NCBI GenBank assembly: GCA_019689695.1
Contig: JADGHA010000228.1
Coordinates: forward strand, 1-6,924
Length of the DNA: 6,924 bases
Source: Micromonosporaceae bacterium
GTDB taxonomy: Bacteria; Actinomycetota; Actinomycetes; Mycobacteriales; Micromonosporaceae
Direction: 5' to 3'
Below the pieces are notes generated by a model. The model did no database searches. It saw nothing but the letters and a program-made list of their open reading frames with translations, and was not told the origin of the DNA. Numbering within the stretch: the first letter of the stretch is position 1; every line of letters begins with the position of its first letter. The position numbers and the translations under genes were made by a program. Below are positions 1 to 6,386 of the stretch, piece after piece.

Positions 1-7
1 GAGGACA

Positions 8-1531
8 TCAGTCGATGAGCTCGTACGCCGGTAGGGTGAGGAACTCCACCAGCTCGTCGGCGAGCGTCACCCGCTCGAACAGCTTGCGGGCGTCGTCGAA
101 GCGGCCGGCGGCGAACGCCGCGTCACCGATCCGCTCGCGGATCTTCGCCAGCTCCTCGTCCTCGATCCGCCGCACCAGGTCGGCGGTGACCTGCTCGCCG
201 GTGTCCAGGCGGACCCCGTGGCGCAGCCACTGCCAGATCTGCGACCGCGAGATCTCCGCAGTCGCCGCGTCCTCCATCAGGTTGTTGATGGCCGCCGCGC
301 CGTTGCCCCGCAGCCACGACTCGATGTACTGCAGGCCGACCGAGACGTTGGTGCGCAGCCCCGCCTCGGTCATCGGGCCGGGGGTGATCTCCAGCAGCGC
401 CGCCGCGTCGACCCGCACGTCGTCGCGCTGCCGCTCGACCTGGTTGGGCCGGTCGCCGAGCACCCGGTCGAAGACCTCCCGGCACACCGGCACCAGGTCC
501 GGGTGGGCCACCCAGGAGCCGTCGAAGCCGTCCGCCGCCTCGCGCTCCTTGTCCTCCCGGACCTTGGCCAGCGCCACCTCGTTGATCTCCGGGTCCCGGC
601 GACTCGGGATGAACGCGGCCATGCCGCCCATGGCGAACGCGCCGCGCCGGTGGCAGGTGGCCACCAGCAGTTCGGTGTACGCCCGCATGAACGGCGCGGT
701 CATGGTGACGGAACCGCGGTCGGGCAGCACCGCCGGCACGTTCTTGATGATGCTGAACAGGTAGTCCCACCGGCCGGCGTTCAGCCCGGAGGCGTGCTCG
801 CGCAGCTCGTACAGGATCTCGTCCATCTCGAACGCGGCCGGGATGGTCTCGATCAGCACGGTGGCCCGGATGGTGCCGCGCGGGATGCCCAGCGCGTCCT
901 GGGCGTGGTTGAACACGTCGTTCCACAGCCGCGCCTCCAGGTGGCTCTCCATCTTCGGCAGGTAGAAGTACGGTCCGCTGCCGCGGTTGAGCTGCTCCCG
1001 GGCGTTGTGGAAGAAGTAGAGGCCGAAGTCGACCAGGGCGGCCGCCGCCGGGGCGCCGTCGACCTGGAAGTGTCGCTCGTCCAGGTGCCAGCCGCGGGGA
1101 CGCACCACGATGGTCGGCAGCGGGCCGTCGTTCAGCGCGTAGTGCCGGCCGTCCGGCGCGTCGTAGGAGATGGTCCGGCGCACCGCCTCGTACAGGTTGA
1201 CCTGGCCAGCAATCACATTGGACCAGTGCGGGGTGTTGGCGTCCTCCAGGTCGGCCAGCCACACCTTGGCGCCGGAGTTGAGCGCGTTGATGGTCATCTT
1301 CCGCTCGGTCGGCCCGGTGATCTCCACCCGCCGGTCGGTCAGGTCGGCCGGCGCCGGAGCCACCCGCCACTCCGCCTCGCGCACCTGGCGGGTCTCCGGC
1401 AGGAAGTCCAGCGGCCGGCCGGACGCGCGCCGCTGCGCCCGGCGGGCCAGCAGCTCGGTGCGTCGGCCGCCGAACCGCCGCTGGAGGTCAACCACGAACT
1501 GCCGCGCCTCTGGTGTCAAGACCTCAATCAT
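8..1531 (-). CDS. aceB: Malate synthase A
   Basis: Condenses glyoxylate with acetyl-CoA to give malate and CoA. The 507-residue length is close to isoform A enzymes (about 530) and well short of isoform G (about 720). The family signature is at 244-259 (HASGLNAGRWDYLF, with metal ligand D256). Other catalytic elements are RPRGWHL at 144-150 (the glyoxylate-binding Arg), IETIPAAFEM at 227-236 (metal ligand E228), and NNLMEDAATAEISRSQIWQW at 417-436, where D421 is the expected catalytic base. The C-terminus LTLPAYELID is also family-like. The ATG at 1531 gives a normal N-terminus (MIEVLTPEARQFV) and lies 10 bases after the stop of the catalytic subunit gene; only a weak GGGG (1534-1537) serves as Shine-Dalgarno. 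The short gap and shared strand place it in the same operon, where it would use glyoxylate released from ureide breakdown. No isocitrate lyase gene is visible nearby. The last seven bases after its stop show nothing. Confidence 0.97.
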   Translation of the reverse strand: MIEVLTPEARQFVVDLQRRFGGRRTELLARRAQRRASGRPLDFLPETRQVREAEWRVAPAPADLTDRRVEITGPTERKMTINALNSGAKVWLADLEDANTPHWSNVIAGQVNLYEAVRRTISYDAPDGRHYALNDGPLPTIVVRPRGWHLDERHFQVDGAPAAAALVDFGLYFFHNAREQLNRGSGPYFYLPKMESHLEARLWNDVFNHAQDALGIPRGTIRATVLIETIPAAFEMDEILYELREHASGLNAGRWDYLFSIIKNVPAVLPDRGSVTMTAPFMRAYTELLVATCHRRGAFAMGGMAAFIPSRRDPEINEVALAKVREDKEREAADGFDGSWVAHPDLVPVCREVFDRVLGDRPNQVERQRDDVRVDAAALLEITPGPMTEAGLRTNVSVGLQYIESWLRGNGAAAINNLMEDAATAEISRSQIWQWLRHGVRLDTGEQVTADLVRRIEDEELAKIRERIGDAAFAAGRFDDARKLFERVTLADELVEFLTLPAYELID

Positions 1532-1541
1532 CGCCCCAGTA

Positions 1542-3764
1542 TCACCCGATCAGGTGCTCCGGCCGTACCGGTACCCGGGTCAGCGGCCGGCCGGTGGCGG
1601 CCCGGATCGCGGCCACCACCGCGGGCGTCGACGAGATGGCCGGCGGCTCGCCCACGCCGCGCAGCCCGTACGGCGCGTGCGGGTCGGCCAGCTCCAGCAC
1701 CTCCACGTGCATCGGCGGCACGTCGAGGATGGTGGGGATCAGGTAGTCGGTGAACGACGGGTTGCGGACCATCCCGTCCACCACCTGGATCTCCTCCATC
1801 ACCGCCAGCCCCAGGCCCTGCGCGGTGCCGCCGTGGATCTGGCCCACCACCGCCTGCGGGTTGACCGCCTTGCCCACGTCCTGGGCGGTGGCGATCTCGA
1901 CCACCCGGACCAGCCCGAGCTCCACATCGACGTCCACCGTCGCCCGGTGCGCCGCGAACGCGTACTGGACGTGCGCGTCGCCCTGCCCGGTGTGCGGATC
2001 GAGCGGGCTGGTCGGCCGGTGCCGCCACTCGACGGTCTCCTCGATCGGGTCGTCACCCAGTACCTCGGCCAGGTCGGCGACCACACCGTCGACCGAGACG
2101 ACCTTCCCGCCGGCGAGCCAGAGCCCGGCCGGATCCCGGGCCAGCCGGGCGAACAGCCGCTGGCGTACCGCCGCGCAGGCAGCCCGTACCGCCCCTCCGG
2201 TCATGTACGTCTGGCGCGAGGCCGAGGAGGAGCCGGCGCTGCCGACCGAGGTGTCCGCGGTCGCCACGACCACCCGCTCCACGCCGAGCTCGGTGCGAGC
2301 CACCTGAGCCTGCACGGTGACCAGGCCCTGGCCCACCTCCGCGGCGGCGGTGTGCACGAACGCGACCGGCTCACCGGAGATGAGCTCCAGGCGTACCCGG
2401 GCAGTGGCGTAGTCGTCGAAGCCCTCGGAGAAGCAGACGTTCTTGATGCCGATGGCGTACCCGACGCCGCGCACCACGCCCTCGCCATGCGTGGTGTTCC
2501 CGACGCCGCCGGGCAGCAGCCGCGGGTCGTCCGAGCGGGGCGGCGCGGGCGGGGCCGCCTGGACCCGCCGCAGCAGCTCGGCGACCGGGGCCGGGCCGTC
2601 GACCACCTGCCCGGTCGGCATCCGGGCGCCCTCCCGCAGCGCGTTGCGGATACGCACCTCGACCGGATCCAGTCCGGCCGCCGCGGCCAGCTTGTCCATC
2701 TGCGACTCGTACGCAAAGCACGCCTGGACCGCGCCGAAGCCGCGCATCGCGCCGCATGGCGGGTTGTTGGTGTACGCGACGTACGCATCCATCACCACGT
2801 TCGGCACGTCGTACGGGCCGATGCCCAGGGTGGCGGCGTTGGCCACCACCGCCGCCGAGCTGGAGGCGTACGCCCCGCCGTCGAGCATGATGCGCGCCTT
2901 GACGTAGACCAGCCGGCCGTCGCGGGTGGCGCCGTGCTCGTAGCGCAGCTTGGCCGGGTGGCGGTGCACGTGGCCGAGGAACGACTCCTCGCGCCCGTAC
3001 ACCATCTTCACGGGGCGGCCAGTGCGCAGCGCGAGCATGCAGGCATGCACCTGCATGGAGATGTCCTCACGGGCGCCGAACGCGCCGCCGACGCCGGCGA
3101 GCGTGAGCCGGACCAGCGCCGGCGGCAGGCCGAGGCAGGCGGCCACCTGCCGCTGGTCCGCGTGCAGCCACTGGGTGGCCAGGTAGAGGTCCACGCCGCC
3201 GTCGGCGGCCGGCACCGCCAGCCCCGCCTCCGGGCCCAGAAACGCCTGGTCCTGCATGCCGACCTCGTACTCGCCGGTGACCACGAGCTCGGCGGTGGCG
3301 TCCGGGTCGCCCCGGCGGATCGGCACGTGCCGCAGTACCTGACCGTCCTCGGCCTCGGTCACCGGCGGCAGGACCTGGTAGGAGACCGCGATTCGGGCGG
3401 CGGCGCGCCGGGCGGTCTCCGGGTGGTCGGCGGCGACGATGGCGACCGGTTCCCCGGCATAGCGCACCTCGTCGATGGCGAGCACCGGCTGGTCGGCGAT
3501 CTCCAGCCCGTACCGCTTGCTTCCCGGGACATCCTCGTGGGTGAGCACGGCGTGAACCCCCGGCACCCGCAGGGCTTCAGTGATGTCGATGCCGAGGATC
3601 CGGGCGTGCGGGTGCGGGCTGCGCAGCGTGGCGCCCCAGAGCATGCGGTCGGCCCACAGGTCGGAGGCGAAGGCGAACTCGCCGCGCACCTTGAGCGCGC
3701 CGTCCGGCCGGGCGGCGCTGTCCCCCACGCCGCCGGTGACCCGGGTCTGCAGCAGCTGCTTCAT
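1542..3764 (-). CDS. pucD: Xanthine dehydrogenase molybdopterin-binding catalytic subunit
   Basis: Large subunit that hydroxylates hypoxanthine to xanthine and xanthine to urate at a molybdenum-pterin centre. The 740-residue length fits PucD-type subunits (about 740-780). The N-terminal aldehyde oxidase a/b hammerhead domain covers about 20-130 (RYAGEPVAIVAADH at 101-114), followed by the molybdopterin-binding domains. Key sites: GGAFGARED (226-234), whose E233 aligns with bovine Glu802; MRGFGAVQA (340-348), whose R341 aligns with Arg880; EVGQGLVT (476-483); SSSASRQTY (512-520); and GVGEPP (703-708), whose E706 is the catalytic base (bovine Glu1261). Glu802 and Arg880 equivalents distinguish xanthine-type from aldehyde-type enzymes, so a purine substrate is well supported. 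A proline-rich linker at about 404-410 (APPAPPR) is unremarkable. The ATG at 3764 overlaps the deaminase stop (ATGA) and has GGAG eight bases upstream; the open frame to 4331 is a shadow. In the window it is separated from its two partner genes by the deaminase gene. Confidence 0.96.
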   Translation of the reverse strand: MKQLLQTRVTGGVGDSAARPDGALKVRGEFAFASDLWADRMLWGATLRSPHPHARILGIDITEALRVPGVHAVLTHEDVPGSKRYGLEIADQPVLAIDEVRYAGEPVAIVAADHPETARRAAARIAVSYQVLPPVTEAEDGQVLRHVPIRRGDPDATAELVVTGEYEVGMQDQAFLGPEAGLAVPAADGGVDLYLATQWLHADQRQVAACLGLPPALVRLTLAGVGGAFGAREDISMQVHACMLALRTGRPVKMVYGREESFLGHVHRHPAKLRYEHGATRDGRLVYVKARIMLDGGAYASSSAAVVANAATLGIGPYDVPNVVMDAYVAYTNNPPCGAMRGFGAVQACFAYESQMDKLAAAAGLDPVEVRIRNALREGARMPTGQVVDGPAPVAELLRRVQAAPPAPPRSDDPRLLPGGVGNTTHGEGVVRGVGYAIGIKNVCFSEGFDDYATARVRLELISGEPVAFVHTAAAEVGQGLVTVQAQVARTELGVERVVVATADTSVGSAGSSSASRQTYMTGGAVRAACAAVRQRLFARLARDPAGLWLAGGKVVSVDGVVADLAEVLGDDPIEETVEWRHRPTSPLDPHTGQGDAHVQYAFAAHRATVDVDVELGLVRVVEIATAQDVGKAVNPQAVVGQIHGGTAQGLGLAVMEEIQVVDGMVRNPSFTDYLIPTILDVPPMHVEVLELADPHAPYGLRGVGEPPAISSTPAVVAAIRAATGRPLTRVPVRPEHLIG
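1543..1556. repeat. 14-base imperfect palindrome just ahead of malate synthase
   Basis: The plus strand reads CACCCGATCAGGTG, an inverted repeat around GATC with a single mismatched base pair. It covers the last codons and part of the stop of the catalytic subunit gene and ends 11 bases before the malate synthase ATG. It could be an operator half-site arrangement, a minor RNA hairpin, or chance in GC-rich coding DNA; nothing in the sequence settles which. Confidence 0.3.
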
Positions 3765-5098
3765 CGCAACCGCTCCGAGATCCGCCGCAACCACCGGGCG
3801 AGATCCTGCTCGCCGGCGGTCAGCAGCACACCGTCCGCAACGATGGTGCGGCCGCCGACCATCAGCCGGGCCAGCGGCGCGGGCGGCCCGAGCACCAGCG
3901 CGGCCACCGGGTCGGCGATGCCGGCGTGGCCCAGCCCGTCCAGCCGCCACAGCGCCAGGTCGGCGAGCTTGCCCACCTCCACCGAGCCGATCTCGTCGTC
4001 GCGGCCCAGGCAGCGGGCCCCGCCGATGGTGGCCAGCGCCAGCGCCTGCCTGACGTCCAGTGCGGACGGCCCGCCGCGCAGCCGGGCGGCGAGCAGCGCC
4101 TGGCGCAGCTCGGCGCCGAGCTGCCCGGCCTCGTGCGAGGCCGCGCCGTCCACGCCGAGGCCGACCGGGGCACCGGCGTCGAGCAGGTCGCGGACGCGGG
4201 CGACACCGGCGCCGAGCCGTGCGTTCGAGCTGGGGCAGTGGGCCACGCCGGTGCCCGTGCCGGCGATCCGGGCCACGGCGGCGTCGCCCAGGTGGACGCA
4301 GTGCGCCAGCCACACATCGGGGCCTAGCCAACCGAGCCGGTCGGCGTACTCGGCCGGCGTGCAGCCGTACCGCTGGCGGCAGTACTCCTCCTCGGCCGCG
4401 GTCTCGGCCAAATGGGTGTGCAGCCGTACGCCTCTGCGCCGGGCCAGCTCGGCCGCCTCGGTCATCAGCTTGGGGGTGACCGAGAACGGTGAGCAGGGCG
4501 CGACGGCGAGCCGGACCATGGCGCCCGGCGCGGGGTCGTGGAACCGGTCGATCGCCACCTCGGTCGCGACGAGCGCCGCCTCGGTCTCCTCCACCAGCTC
4601 GTCCGGCGGCAGCCCACCGGCGGAGGCGCCCAGGTCCATCGCTCCCCGGGCCGGATGGAAACGCAGGCCGATCTGCCGGGCGCCGGCGACTGACGCGGCG
4701 AGCAGATCACCGGCGCCCCGGGGGAACACGTAGTGGTGGTCGGTGCTGGTGGTGCACCCGGAGAGGGCGAGCCAGCCCAGGCCGGCCGCGGTCGCCGCCA
4801 TCACGATCTCCTCGTCGATGCGCGCCCACAGCGGGTACAGCTCGATGAGCCAGCCGAACAGGTCCTCCTGCTGCGCCCGGCCCCGGGTGGCCCACTGGTA
4901 GAGGTGATGATGGGTGTTGACCAGTCCGGGAGTGAGCAGGCAGCCCCGTCCGTCCACATAGGTGTCCGCGGGCGCGCCGCGGTACGGGCCGGGGCCCACT
5001 CCTACGATCCGCTCGTCCTCGACCTCGACGTAGCCCACCTCGTACTCGCCGGCCGGCGAGACGGTGGCGACCGCGCAGCCCTCGATCACGGTCCTCAT
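3761..5098 (-). CDS. 8-oxoguanine deaminase (COG0402 amidohydrolase)
   Basis: Metal-dependent amidohydrolase that best fits 8-oxoguanine deaminase (EC 3.5.4.32), which hydrolyses 8-oxoguanine to urate and ammonia in the cytoplasm. The 445-residue protein shows the full TIM-barrel metal site: the HxH pair H63/H65 in NTHHHLYQ, HTHLAET (227-233, metal ligand H229 and proton-shuttle E232), H266 in LAHCVHL, and D317 in GVDGAASHE. SGCTTSTDHHYVFP (113-126) is typical of this subgroup. A beta-sandwich strand ending GKLADLALW (377-384) closes the fold. Homologues are often annotated hydroxydechloroatrazine ethylaminohydrolase because of AtzB similarity. Guanine deaminase is the other alternative. The purine operon context supports a substrate whose product is urate. 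The ATG at 5098 is chosen for its ATGA overlap with the iron-sulfur gene and its family-like N-terminus; the frame runs on to 5491 but only as an out-of-frame shadow. Its Shine-Dalgarno is weak, suggesting coupled translation. Its TGA overlaps the next ATG. The precise substrate is inferred. Confidence 0.87.
   Translation of the reverse strand: MRTVIEGCAVATVSPAGEYEVGYVEVEDERIVGVGPGPYRGAPADTYVDGRGCLLTPGLVNTHHHLYQWATRGRAQQEDLFGWLIELYPLWARIDEEIVMAATAAGLGWLALSGCTTSTDHHYVFPRGAGDLLAASVAGARQIGLRFHPARGAMDLGASAGGLPPDELVEETEAALVATEVAIDRFHDPAPGAMVRLAVAPCSPFSVTPKLMTEAAELARRRGVRLHTHLAETAAEEEYCRQRYGCTPAEYADRLGWLGPDVWLAHCVHLGDAAVARIAGTGTGVAHCPSSNARLGAGVARVRDLLDAGAPVGLGVDGAASHEAGQLGAELRQALLAARLRGGPSALDVRQALALATIGGARCLGRDDEIGSVEVGKLADLALWRLDGLGHAGIADPVAALVLGPPAPLARLMVGGRTIVADGVLLTAGEQDLARWLRRISERLR
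3773..3776 (-). promoter_or_regulatory. Ribosome binding site of the catalytic xanthine dehydrogenase subunit gene
   Basis: GGAG on the minus strand, eight bases before the ATG at 3764, inside the last codons of the deaminase gene. It supports starting the protein at MKQLLQTR rather than at any of the upstream in-frame starts between 3764 and 4331. Confidence 0.7.
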
Positions 5099-5541
5099 CG
5101 CGACGCCGCCAAACGGACCGCGTCGAGGATCTTCTCGTACCCCGTGCAGCGGCACAGGTTGCCGGCGAGCGCCTCGCGGACCTCCGCGTCGCCCGGCCGG
5201 GGTGTCCGGGCCAGCAGGTCGTGCACGGCGATGATCAGGCCGGGCGTACAGAAGCCGCATTGGACGGCACCGGCCTCGAGGAAGGCCTGCTGGACGCGCT
5301 GCGCGGCCAGCCCCTCCACGGTGGTGACCGACCGGCCCTGCACCTGGCCGGCCGCGACCAGGCAGGCGCAGACCGGCTCGCCGTCCAGGTAGACCGTGCA
5401 GGAGCCGCACTCGCCCTGCTCGCACGCGTTCTTCGCGCCGGGCAGGCCGAGCCGCTCGCGCAGCAGGTAGAGCAGGCTCTCGCCGGCCCACACGTGGTCG
5501 GCCTGCCGCTGCTGGCCGTTCACCGTGACGGTGATCCTCAT
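5095..5541 (-). CDS. pucE: Xanthine dehydrogenase iron-sulfur subunit (two [2Fe-2S])
   Basis: Small subunit of the molybdenum hydroxylase. It relays electrons from the molybdenum site to FAD through two [2Fe-2S] clusters. The 148-residue protein is of standard family size. The N-terminal plant-ferredoxin-like domain carries the first cluster: C40, C45, C48 and C60, in NACEQGECGSCTV and the VCAC stretch after it. The C-terminal helical domain carries the second: C95 and C98 (QCGFCTPG), then C130 and C132 (NLCRCTGYEKI). All eight ligands are present. The ATG at 5541 is preferred over the in-frame GTG at 5556: it has a near-perfect Shine-Dalgarno seven bases upstream, it overlaps the stop of the FAD gene as ATGA, and it begins at the conserved beta strand MRITVTVNG. 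The TGA stop overlaps the start of the deaminase gene by four bases. The symbol follows the B. subtilis puc system; xdhC and coxS names are used for the same family. Confidence 0.95.
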   Translation of the reverse strand: MRITVTVNGQQRQADHVWAGESLLYLLRERLGLPGAKNACEQGECGSCTVYLDGEPVCACLVAAGQVQGRSVTTVEGLAAQRVQQAFLEAGAVQCGFCTPGLIIAVHDLLARTPRPGDAEVREALAGNLCRCTGYEKILDAVRLAASR

Positions 5542-6386
5542 CGCAGCTCCTCCCACGCCCAGCGGAGCGTGCGCCGGGCCAGCACGGCCAGCGCCCGCCG
5601 CCGGTACGCCGCCGTGGCCCGCACGTCGTCGATCGGCGAGGCGGCCGCCGCCACCAGCTCGCCGAATTTCTCCACAGTGGGCTCTGGAAGCGGGCGGTCC
5701 CAGCGGGCCGCCGCCAGCAGCTGCTCCGCGGCGAGGGCCCGGACCGGGGTCGGCGCGGCGGAGCCGATGCCGGTGCCCACCGCCTGCCGCTCCCGGTCCA
5801 GGCTGATCGCGAACGAGCAGACGGCGATGACCATCGCGTTGCGGGTGCCGACCTTGGCGAACTGCTGCGGGCCGGCGGCGGGCGGCACGAGGATCGCCTC
5901 GATGAGCTCGTCAGGAGCGAGCACGCTGCGCTTGGGGCCGGTGAAGAACTCGGCGACCGGCACGCGGCGGGTGCCGCGGACCGAGGCGACCTGCACGGTC
6001 GCCGCGGCGGCGAGCAGCGGCGGGTGCGCGTCCCCGGCCGGCGAGGCCGAGCCGAGGTTGCCGCCGACCGTGCCGCGATTGCGGATCTGCGCCGAGCCGA
6101 CCGTGCGCGCCGCCATCGCCAGGCCGGGTAGCCGGCCGCCCAGCTCCTCGATCAGCCGGCGGTAGCTGACCCCGGCGCCGATGCGCAGGACGGAGCCGTC
6201 AGAGCCCCACTCGGCCAGCTCGCCGATCCGGGTCAGGTCGAGCAGGGCCGCCGGCCGCCTGCGGTCGAAGTTCAGCTCGACCATCACGTCGGTGCCGCCG
6301 GCGATGGGCAGCGCGTCCCGCCGTTCCGCCTTGGCGGCCAGCGCCTCCTCCCAGGTCCTCGGGGCCAGGAAGTCCACTGTGCTCAC
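5538..6386 (-). CDS. pucC: Xanthine dehydrogenase FAD-binding subunit
   Basis: Medium (FAD) subunit of a three-subunit molybdenum hydroxylase. It passes electrons from the iron-sulfur subunit to the final acceptor through FAD. The 282-residue protein matches the usual 280-300 residue family length. It has the FAD pyrophosphate-binding AGGTD loop at residues 29-33 and the second flavin motif IRNRGTVGGNLGS at 101-113, followed by SPAGD (115-119). The CO dehydrogenase flavoprotein C-terminal domain starts at about 170. I chose the GTG at 6386 because it forms a GTGA overlap with the uricase stop, the same arrangement as the next three junctions, and gives a normal N-terminus (STVDFLAPRTWEEAL). 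A GTG one codon upstream (6389) is equally possible. The frame stays open to 6842, but that part lies antiparallel-free over uricase in another frame and lacks family similarity. No strong Shine-Dalgarno precedes the start, so translational coupling to uricase is likely. The TGA stop overlaps the following ATG. The symbol follows the B. subtilis puc system. Confidence 0.93.
   Translation of the reverse strand: MSTVDFLAPRTWEEALAAKAERRDALPIAGGTDVMVELNFDRRRPAALLDLTRIGELAEWGSDGSVLRIGAGVSYRRLIEELGGRLPGLAMAARTVGSAQIRNRGTVGGNLGSASPAGDAHPPLLAAAATVQVASVRGTRRVPVAEFFTGPKRSVLAPDELIEAILVPPAAGPQQFAKVGTRNAMVIAVCSFAISLDRERQAVGTGIGSAAPTPVRALAAEQLLAAARWDRPLPEPTVEKFGELVAAAASPIDDVRATAAYRRRALAVLARRTLRWAWEELR
5547..5553 (-). 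promoter_or_regulatory. Strong ribosome binding site of the iron-sulfur subunit gene
   Basis: On the minus strand this reads GGAGGAG and lies five bases before the ATG at 5541 (the GGAGG core is seven bases away). It is the strongest Shine-Dalgarno at any gene junction here, and it sits inside the last codons of the FAD subunit gene. It decides the start: the upstream GTG at 5556 would place this sequence within the coding region. Confidence 0.85.

Noticed and set aside
218..1753. Plus-strand open frames (including 15-764 and 218-1753) opposite malate synthase.
   Set aside because: They have biased composition, no recognisable domains and complete overlap with a confident malate synthase gene on the other strand.
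3765..4331. N-terminal extension of the catalytic xanthine dehydrogenase subunit to a start at 4331.
   Set aside because: The extra residues are an Arg/Ala/Gly-rich out-of-frame reading of the deaminase gene, and the ATG at 3764 has both a Shine-Dalgarno and the ATGA overlap.
1170..4733. A 1,187-codon open frame on the plus strand, antisense to malate synthase, pucD and the deaminase gene.
   Set aside because: It lies opposite three well-recognised genes, its protein is Arg/His/Gly/Ala-rich low-complexity sequence with no family motif, and such long antisense frames arise readily from GC-biased third positions.
3761..5098. Annotating the amidohydrolase as an atrazine-pathway (AtzB-like) enzyme or as SsnA.
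   Set aside because: Similarity to AtzB is a general feature of this COG0402 branch; the purine operon setting and the SGCTTSTDHHYVFP segment favour 8-oxoguanine deaminase.
5099..5491. N-terminal extension of the deaminase to 5491.
   Set aside because: It reads the iron-sulfur subunit gene in the wrong frame; the amidohydrolase fold begins naturally at the ATG at 5098.
5542..5556. GTG start at 5556 for the iron-sulfur subunit.
   Set aside because: Its five additional codons contain the strong GGAGGAG ribosome binding site of the ATG at 5541 and are not part of the ferredoxin fold.
5221..6165. Plus-strand open frames opposite the FAD and iron-sulfur subunit genes.
   Set aside because: They are composition-biased shadows without motifs and would lie entirely antisense to cofactor-binding genes with all ligands intact.
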